Source of the DNA: Coptodactyla brooksi
Taxonomy: Eukaryota > Arthropoda > Insecta > Coleoptera > Scarabaeidae
NCBI GenBank assembly: GCA_033557675.1
Contig: JAWQRM010000405.1
Location: 1 to 23,075 of the forward strand
Direction: 5' to 3'
Length of the DNA: 23,075 nt
Shown: positions 18,644-23,075 of the stretch, piece by piece
Layout: each line of letters begins with the position of its first letter
Position numbering within the stretch: the first letter of the stretch is position 1
Translations under genes and position numbers: made by a program
The notes under the pieces: model-generated
Databases searched by the model: none
Told to the model about the DNA's origin: nothing
The model's input: only the letters and a program-made list of their open reading frames with translations

Positions 18644-19195
18644 TTAGACTGATTCAATACTTTACATACTAGCTGATTATCATATAATCTGGTCACAATA
18701 AGAATTTCGTCAAAATTGTTCATGTGGTTGAGGTAATTAACCTAAATTTTTTTTATTTTTTATCATTTTGAAGCAAAATATATGTTTGTAATTTACATAA
18801 AATTGCGAGTAATAAAGTATAGGAATAGTATACGTTTAAAATCAACAGTTCTTGAGTTATAAGCATAATTAATGATAAAAACAGACCTATAAGGCAAGAG
18901 AATATTTCGTTTTTAATCTCGGGTATTGCTCTATTTAGAAAAAAATGTTTCAACTAAAGGTTGCACGACATCGAACTCTTCATAATTTCAAACAGTTTGC
19001 GAATATACAGGGTGTTCGGTTCATTCTAAAAACTATCCAACTTTAAATTCTTAAATGGAACACCCTGTATATTATGATATTTTTGAAGTCCTTATCAAAC
19101 TTCAAGGCCACTTTAATTATTATACATCAGTTCTAAATTGCATGCGTTTTGGGCACGAATGTATATAAACCAGGGGCAAGGTAAGAGAAAGTCAT
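18644..19195. repeat. Dispersed non-coding repeat, copy B
   Basis: It shares with 5543-6237 the ordered landmarks listed there, from TTAGACTGATT/TTAGGCTGATT at the start to the identical 24-base piece at its end (19172-19195). It has one hairpin unit instead of two and a longer AT insertion at about 18780-18835. The 66-codon minus-strand frame inside (18753-18953) has no coding character. Confidence 0.85.
19002..19073. repeat. 72-base palindromic unit with perfect 16-base inverted ends
   Basis: AATATACAGGGTGTTC (19002-19017) and GAACACCCTGTATATT (19058-19073) are perfect inverse copies separated by 40 bases. The same unit occurs, decayed, at 5871-5934 and 6061-6124. The end sequence resembles the terminal motif of the DUF4817-type element at 15394, so it may be a miniature derivative that landed inside the older repeat before that repeat spread. 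Confidence 0.85.
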
Positions 19196-19306
19196 GGTAT
19201 GTCTTCGGCATACCATGTTGTTATTATAATATTTATTGCTGCAAAATTTATGCAGCATTGCGATAGTTACAGATTATAATATTCTTCAGAAGAATATGAA
19301 TATTAT
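19193..19306. other. Cluster of three small hairpins
   Basis: Three inverted repeats follow one another. The first is CATGGTATG/CATACCATG with a 7-base loop (19193-19217). The second is GCTGCA/TGCAGC with a 7-base loop (19238-19256). The third is ATATTCTTC-A-GAAGAATAT (19279-19297), itself nested in ATAATATTC/GAATATTAT (19277-19306). They lie immediately after the end of repeat copy B. Function is unknown. Confidence 0.7.
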
Positions 19307-19309
19307 GAC

Positions 19310-19729
19310 AGCACCAATGTTTTCTTATTAGCAAAATAACCAATTAAATTTGCGAAATATTCGAAATGAGTAATTAATAGCATTGATTCTCGTTGTAAAC
19401 CAGGTTTTGATGAACACGATTAAGGTCAAATTAATTCAGGCTTCAATTATCAAATGAGTAATCTGATTCAGTGATCTAATCACTAATATTATTTAGTATT
19501 CACTTGTAATTTAAATCCGCCGTTTAAGATACATGTCTATAATTAATGTATGCTATCATCTAAATTAAAAAGAAAAAGGAAAGTTGCTTGGAAAAAAATG
19601 GATGAGACACGTATTCGTTAATTTCTGCCGTTTGGCAGAAAATACAATATTAAATGCTTAGAAAAAGCTACATAATAGCATAACTCTGGGGCATATGCTG
19701 CCTTTACTGTCATGTGACCTAAATGCCGA
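19310..19729. other. Intergenic, no recognised gene
   Basis: AT-rich, all frames closed at short distance. A small TGCCG/TGGCA-type hairpin near 19627-19640 is the only local structure noticed. Confidence 0.5.
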
Positions 19730-20000
19730 AGGATTCGACGACCACATCGCAGAAATTTATAATGGTAGCGGTTCTCGGGTCTTAACTATACGTACACGCT
19801 ACCGTCTAACCCAGAGAAGGTAGGACACACGGTGCACACTCCTTTCGCTGGTCATTGATCCATTGTTCTCCGGAGTGCGCGTGTACCCAGATTTCGACCT
19901 TCCTTCCTTATGCGTTCTCGTTCCATTCCAGGTGGTTCCATTCCATCTAGAAATTACGCAACACGCAAAACACGGTAGCTCTTTAAACTCCCCTTAAACG
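19730..20000. promoter_or_regulatory. GC-richer island, function unknown
   Basis: A compositional island with many CpG words (for example 19785-19810 and 19860-19885) and no open frame of note on either strand. Being non-coding and distinct from its flanks, it is a candidate for conserved regulatory sequence or an untranslated exon. A duplicated TTCCATTCCA-like word occurs near 19921-19948. Confidence 0.25.
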
Positions 20001-20925
20001 AAGAGGTTTGGAGAAAAACATTTCTCTGCGTGATTATATCATCCATTTCTTGATGAGGTGTAACGTCCTGGAGAAATATTTAAGTACTATAAAATGGTAA
20101 GATTCAATTAAATAAAATTACAATTAAAATTCCAGCTACGTATCTAGTAATTGTTCTGCCACATAAATCCCTGTGGTTGTCACTTAATGGGTTCTACGAT
20201 AGACAATCTTTTAATAAGAAATAGTGTTTTAATAGTTGTATCATTTTTTATTATATTTCATATTAAAATACTTTAAAAATGCAATTGAAAATGTTTCATT
20301 CATTCGAATGAGTCATTGTCAATTACAAAACACATTTGAAATTATATTGACAGTATAGTATGAACTTTAAATGTCAAATTGCAAAATACTGCTGCTTTCT
20401 AGTATCACATACCAGTATTTCTCAATCATTTTAACTGTTGAAATAAAGTTGAAATTTAATGATGGGATGTTATTGGTTAGTAACATACATAGTAAAATAA
20501 TTGAGATCGAATTTCATTAGTGAAATTCGAAGATACAGTAAAGAAAGGTTTAGTGTATTTGTGTAATAATGCACCTTACTATTTCAAAATATTAAATTGC
20601 AAATTAACAAAAGGAGGAACAAATAGCAGAATTCAAGCATATGGGTGTAGTGCGAAATAAGAGAGAGAAATAAAAAAGTAGCATCAGAGAAAGGACTGTG
20701 AAAACAATAAAAGTATATTCTAAGGAAAAAGAAAGTGTCAAATTACACTAAGATGATAATATATAAAGGTATTTGCATAGATCCTTTGGAAGAAAAGCAT
20801 GGATTTTACATGAAAGCAATTAAAGCCTAAGCAGTTGAGGTGGAATTGCCGAGATCCATAAAGGGATTAAGTGAAGATAGAATAAGGAAAGAGAACAATT
20901 GCACTTGGAATCAATGTTTGATATA
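20001..20925. other. Intergenic, no recognised gene
   Basis: AT-rich and purine-rich on the plus strand after 20560. No frame exceeds a few tens of codons. The purine-rich part (20580-20920) leads into the possible retroelement tail below and may be an older portion of it, but the translation is broken too often to tell. Confidence 0.45.
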
Positions 20926-21069
20926 ATAAAAAAAGCTTAGTTGGCGTGAACATTTACAGCGGCTGGACAAAAATAAAAGGATTTTGGAAGAGAAAGGAAC
21001 AAATAGGATGGAAGCGAAGATTGCAGCCAGGGACAAGAATGAGTGGAGAAAGTTCATACATGGCAATTA
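20926..21069 (+). pseudogene. Possible C-terminal tail of a non-LTR retrotransposon polyprotein
   Basis: The plus strand reads KKLSWREHLQRLDKNKRILE, then EKGTNRMEAKIAARDKNEWR and KFIHGN before a stop at 21067-21069. The WREHLQR..., then ARDKNEWRKFIH pattern resembles the tail of LINE reverse-transcriptase proteins (pattern W.......R....R.A.DR..WR..V). The stretch is short and unsupported by an RT domain in the window, so this is a tentative assignment. Confidence 0.3.
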
Positions 21070-21074
21070 GACCC

Positions 21075-21481
21075 ATTTATCCTGCACAGCAAGGTATATG
21101 AATGCTAAAGAGCAAACCAACAGTGACCAAAAAAGCAGATAGACTTGCGTATATTGAAAAGAAAACAATATAATTACTTGAAATCGTAAGAACATAGAAT
21201 ATGTGGTGGTTGCAGAAGTCAATAAGTAAATGATTCTACTGCGTCTAAAACCCCATCGAAATTCGAATTTTGCCTCGTTGCATGTAAAAGTGGTAGACAA
21301 AAATATATGATCAAGTAAATATATAAAATAACACATATTGTAGCATAACTGCATAAAGTCTGCTATGAATATTAAAAATTCTTATGCTTCTCTGGAGCTA
21401 CAAAAATTTATTATCCATATTAATTTATATGATATTGAATCTGAATCAGAAGGTAGTGCTAACTCTAGTGACGTCAATTAG
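21075..21481 (+). pseudogene. Tc1-like DDE transposase relic, copy A (C-terminal half)
   Basis: Plus-strand pieces in changing frames: ARYMNA (a decayed DNAPYHN), PTVTKKADRLAYIEK (compare TFATKKADIISYMER in copy B), LLRLKPHRNSNF (a decayed RLPPYHCELNP), CIKSAMNIKNSYASLELQKF, and an acidic tail YDIESESEGSANSSDVN ending at 21479-21481. At the nucleotide level the end aligns with copy B (AAATTCYTATG and neighbours). The catalytic residues are lost. Only the C-terminal half is present. Confidence 0.65.
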
Positions 21482-21739
21482 TTTGTTTAAATTAATTCAT
21501 ATTAATTTAAATTTCATAAAATATTTTGATGGAGTAGAAAACAGGTACTTCTATTTTTTTGTATACTGATATTGCATTCTAAAATCTTCAAGTTTTTTAG
21601 CATCTCTTCCACAATAGATTTGTAGGTTGGGTCCTTCTTGTTTCCAAAAAAGCTAGCGACAGGGTTTTCTTTCGTTTGTAGTCTTTTCAGTGTGAACATT
21701 TCTATCTTTCATGAGTTTCTCTATGTCTGGTCCAACACA
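21482..21739. other. Spacer between transposase relics
   Basis: A 61-codon minus-strand frame (21514-21699, containing NKKDPTYKSIVEEMLKNLK) lies where the C-terminal tail of the minus-strand DDE relic would be expected, but I cannot match it to that family. It could be its tail or chance. Confidence 0.3.
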
Positions 21740-22110
21740 TACACCTTCCTTCGGTTTTGCTTGGGATAAATTCGAGAACTAGTCACAGAGGTATTTGAGA
21801 TGTCCCCAAAGAAAGAAATCTAGGGGTTCAAATCAGACGACCTAACTGGCCATTCTGTTGGCCCCCTTCCCCCAACTCATCGTCGGGGAAAGCGTCGATT
21901 TAAAAATTCTTGAACTCTAATACTTCGATTAATTTGTTGTCGTCTTCCAAAATATTGATTAGCATAGGATCGATGTAATTTTGTGGCAAGTCCAAATAAA
22001 ATTCTTAATTTGGATTACCTTCAATAAAAAATGATCCAACAAGATGATTCGTGAAAGTTCTGGAACAAACGTTTAGTTTGTGACAGACAGGTGTAAAAGA
22101 AAGATTATTC
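21740..22110 (-). pseudogene. DDE transposase relic of the DUF4817/Tc3-like type (nuclease part)
   Basis: Minus strand: KLNVCSRTFTNHLVGSFFIE followed by GNPN, a stop, then EFYLDLPQNYIDPMLINIL. This parallels the family's VNVW.GI....IGP.F.EG......YL..L.....P.L. After decay of the DGAPPHY block come EFLNRRFPRR, then EWPVRSSDLNP and, after one frameshift, PLDFFLWGHLKYLCD at about 21850-21790, with the last acidic position preserved. The N-terminal domain is not seen. It differs in detail from the relic at 14192, so it is likely another subfamily. Confidence 0.75.
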
Positions 22111-22274
22111 AAAATCTTCTTTCTCGCGAATTTTAGGTACCGTAGGTACTGAAACAAAAGAAACCATATACAGTGTATATACAAGGAAGGATCCGTTTCA
22201 AGTGTTAACAGCCTTATGGAAAAATTGTCCTTAGTGGTTTCGAAGTCAATTATTGTGCGTAAATATTTACATGT

Positions 22275-23075
22275 CAATGGATACAAAGCATTGAATAAAA
22301 TGTTGGCTATAATGGAATCGACACGATTGAAAGGTTTAAGATGGAATTACGTCATTGCAATTAGAAAATTCCGAGAAAAATGAAGACATATGGTATATTT
22401 GGATGAACTGTGGTATTATACGATACAATAAAGAAATGTTTTATGGATGATAGTGGTAGGTGTTTATTAGATAAATAAATAAATAATGGGCTTTTATAGT
22501 CTGCTAAAAATATAGGAAAGTGTTCGGCCGATTATCATCAGGATATATATGGATTCCGCACCTTTTGAGGAGCAAGTTGGTTTCAAAGCCAATTATTATC
22601 AACTGTACCTGCGAAATCGATCGTGGTAATGGACAACGCTCCTTACCATTCCAGAATGTTAAATCGCAAACCAACATTTGCGACAAAAAAGCAGATATAA
22701 TTTCGTATATGGAAAGAAACAACATACCAATTCCTGAAGAGGAGCCAACTAAATCAAAGTTATTAGAAACCATCAAAGCCTAGAATATTCCTGTTCAGCA
22801 CGTAGTAGATGAAGAAGCCAATAAAGAAGGACATTAAACCACTTTCTTAAACCCCATCAACTGAAAAGAAACACTCGCAAAAATAACCAATGTCCCACAC
22901 AGCATGCGACAGTGGTAGACATATGAAAACAAGTGAGTGAAATACAAGACACATTGTGGAAGAATTGTATAAAGCGTGTAATTACTGTAGGAAATTCCTA
23001 TGTTTCTCAGGATGCTCAAAATACATGTGAATAATAATTCTGACACAGAAGATAGTAGTTCACGATTAGTTCACG
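22275..23075 (+). pseudogene. Tc1-like DDE transposase relic, copy B, runs off the window
   Basis: Plus strand: LMESTRLKGLRWNYVIAIRK-type start of the nuclease domain (MESTRLKGLRWNYVIAIRKF is seen; the leading residues are decayed). Then RHMVYLDELWYY with the first catalytic Asp (22402-22404), a decayed DYHQD block (about 22528), and SIVVMDNAPYHSRMLNRKPT with the second Asp (22632-22634). A frameshift leads into KKADIISYMERNNIPIPEEE, ending with a TAG near 22781. Further pieces are HVVDEEANKEGH, FLKPHQLKRN (decayed RLPPYHCELN), WKNCIKRVITVGNSYVSQDA and NNNSDTEDSSS at the window edge. The third acidic residue block is degraded. It is the same family as 21075-21481. Confidence 0.8.

Noticed and set aside
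21067..21354. 95-codon hydrophobic minus-strand frame
   Set aside because: It is antisense to the Tc1-like copy A relic and looks hydrophobic only because it complements Lys- and Asn-rich DNA.
21810..21835. GGTTCAAATC as a tRNA B box
   Set aside because: There is no matching A box or cloverleaf. The word encodes part of the SSDLNP transposase motif on the minus strand.
22005..22286. 93-codon minus-strand frame as a separate gene
   Set aside because: Its second half is the nuclease domain of the DDE relic and continues past the stop in the same phase, so I merged it into that pseudogene.
1..23075. CRISPR array, operon, prophage or toxin system
   Set aside because: No spaced direct repeats, ribosome binding sites or clustered intact genes are present. 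The content is eukaryotic.

Overview
The window looks like an AT-rich, transposon-laden stretch of an insect (or other arthropod) nuclear genome. The evidence is the mix of mobile elements: Tigger/pogo, mariner, DUF4817-type and Tc1-like DDE relics, all common in insect genomes. There are also spliced-eukaryote features, a CA microsatellite and no prokaryotic gene organisation. I cannot name the species from sequence alone. There are no tRNA or rRNA genes, no CRISPR array and no operon.

Only one convincing host gene is present: an intronless 369-residue WD40-repeat protein on the minus strand (579-1688). Downstream of it on the same strand is an unidentified 95-codon stop-free frame (136-423) that may be an exon of a neighbouring gene. 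About 95 bases upstream of the WD40 start codon lies the left terminal inverted repeat of a Tigger-type element (1786 to about 3995), so the gene has either a very short promoter or one shared with the transposon.

The rest is mostly transposon debris. Two Tigger copies are related. The first is long, has an internal partial duplication and has lost its right end. The second (10388-12181) has both ends and TA duplications, lacks its catalytic core, and sits inside one arm of an older inverted-repeat element. A different pogo/Tigger family is represented by a left end plus a DNA-binding domain near 17644-18110. Three mariner relics lie near 9000, 13600-14172 and 15836-15967. A DUF4817-type transposase relic occupies 14192-15394, and a related DDE relic 21740-22110. 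Two copies of one Tc1-like family lie on the plus strand (21075-21481 and 22275 to the window end). A dispersed non-coding repeat appears at 5543-6237 and 18644-19195; it carries short palindromic units bounded by a TACAGGGTGTTC-type motif.

Between these are strongly AT-rich deserts (notably 6240-8090) and four visibly GC-richer islands (about 8100-8960, 12590-13400, 16880-17340, 19730-20000). The islands have no recognisable coding content and could be promoters, untranslated exons or conserved regulatory DNA. I found no previously undescribed multi-gene system. The most interesting material is structural: nested insertion, template-switch-like rearrangement, recurrent hairpin units, and a transposon next to a gene start.
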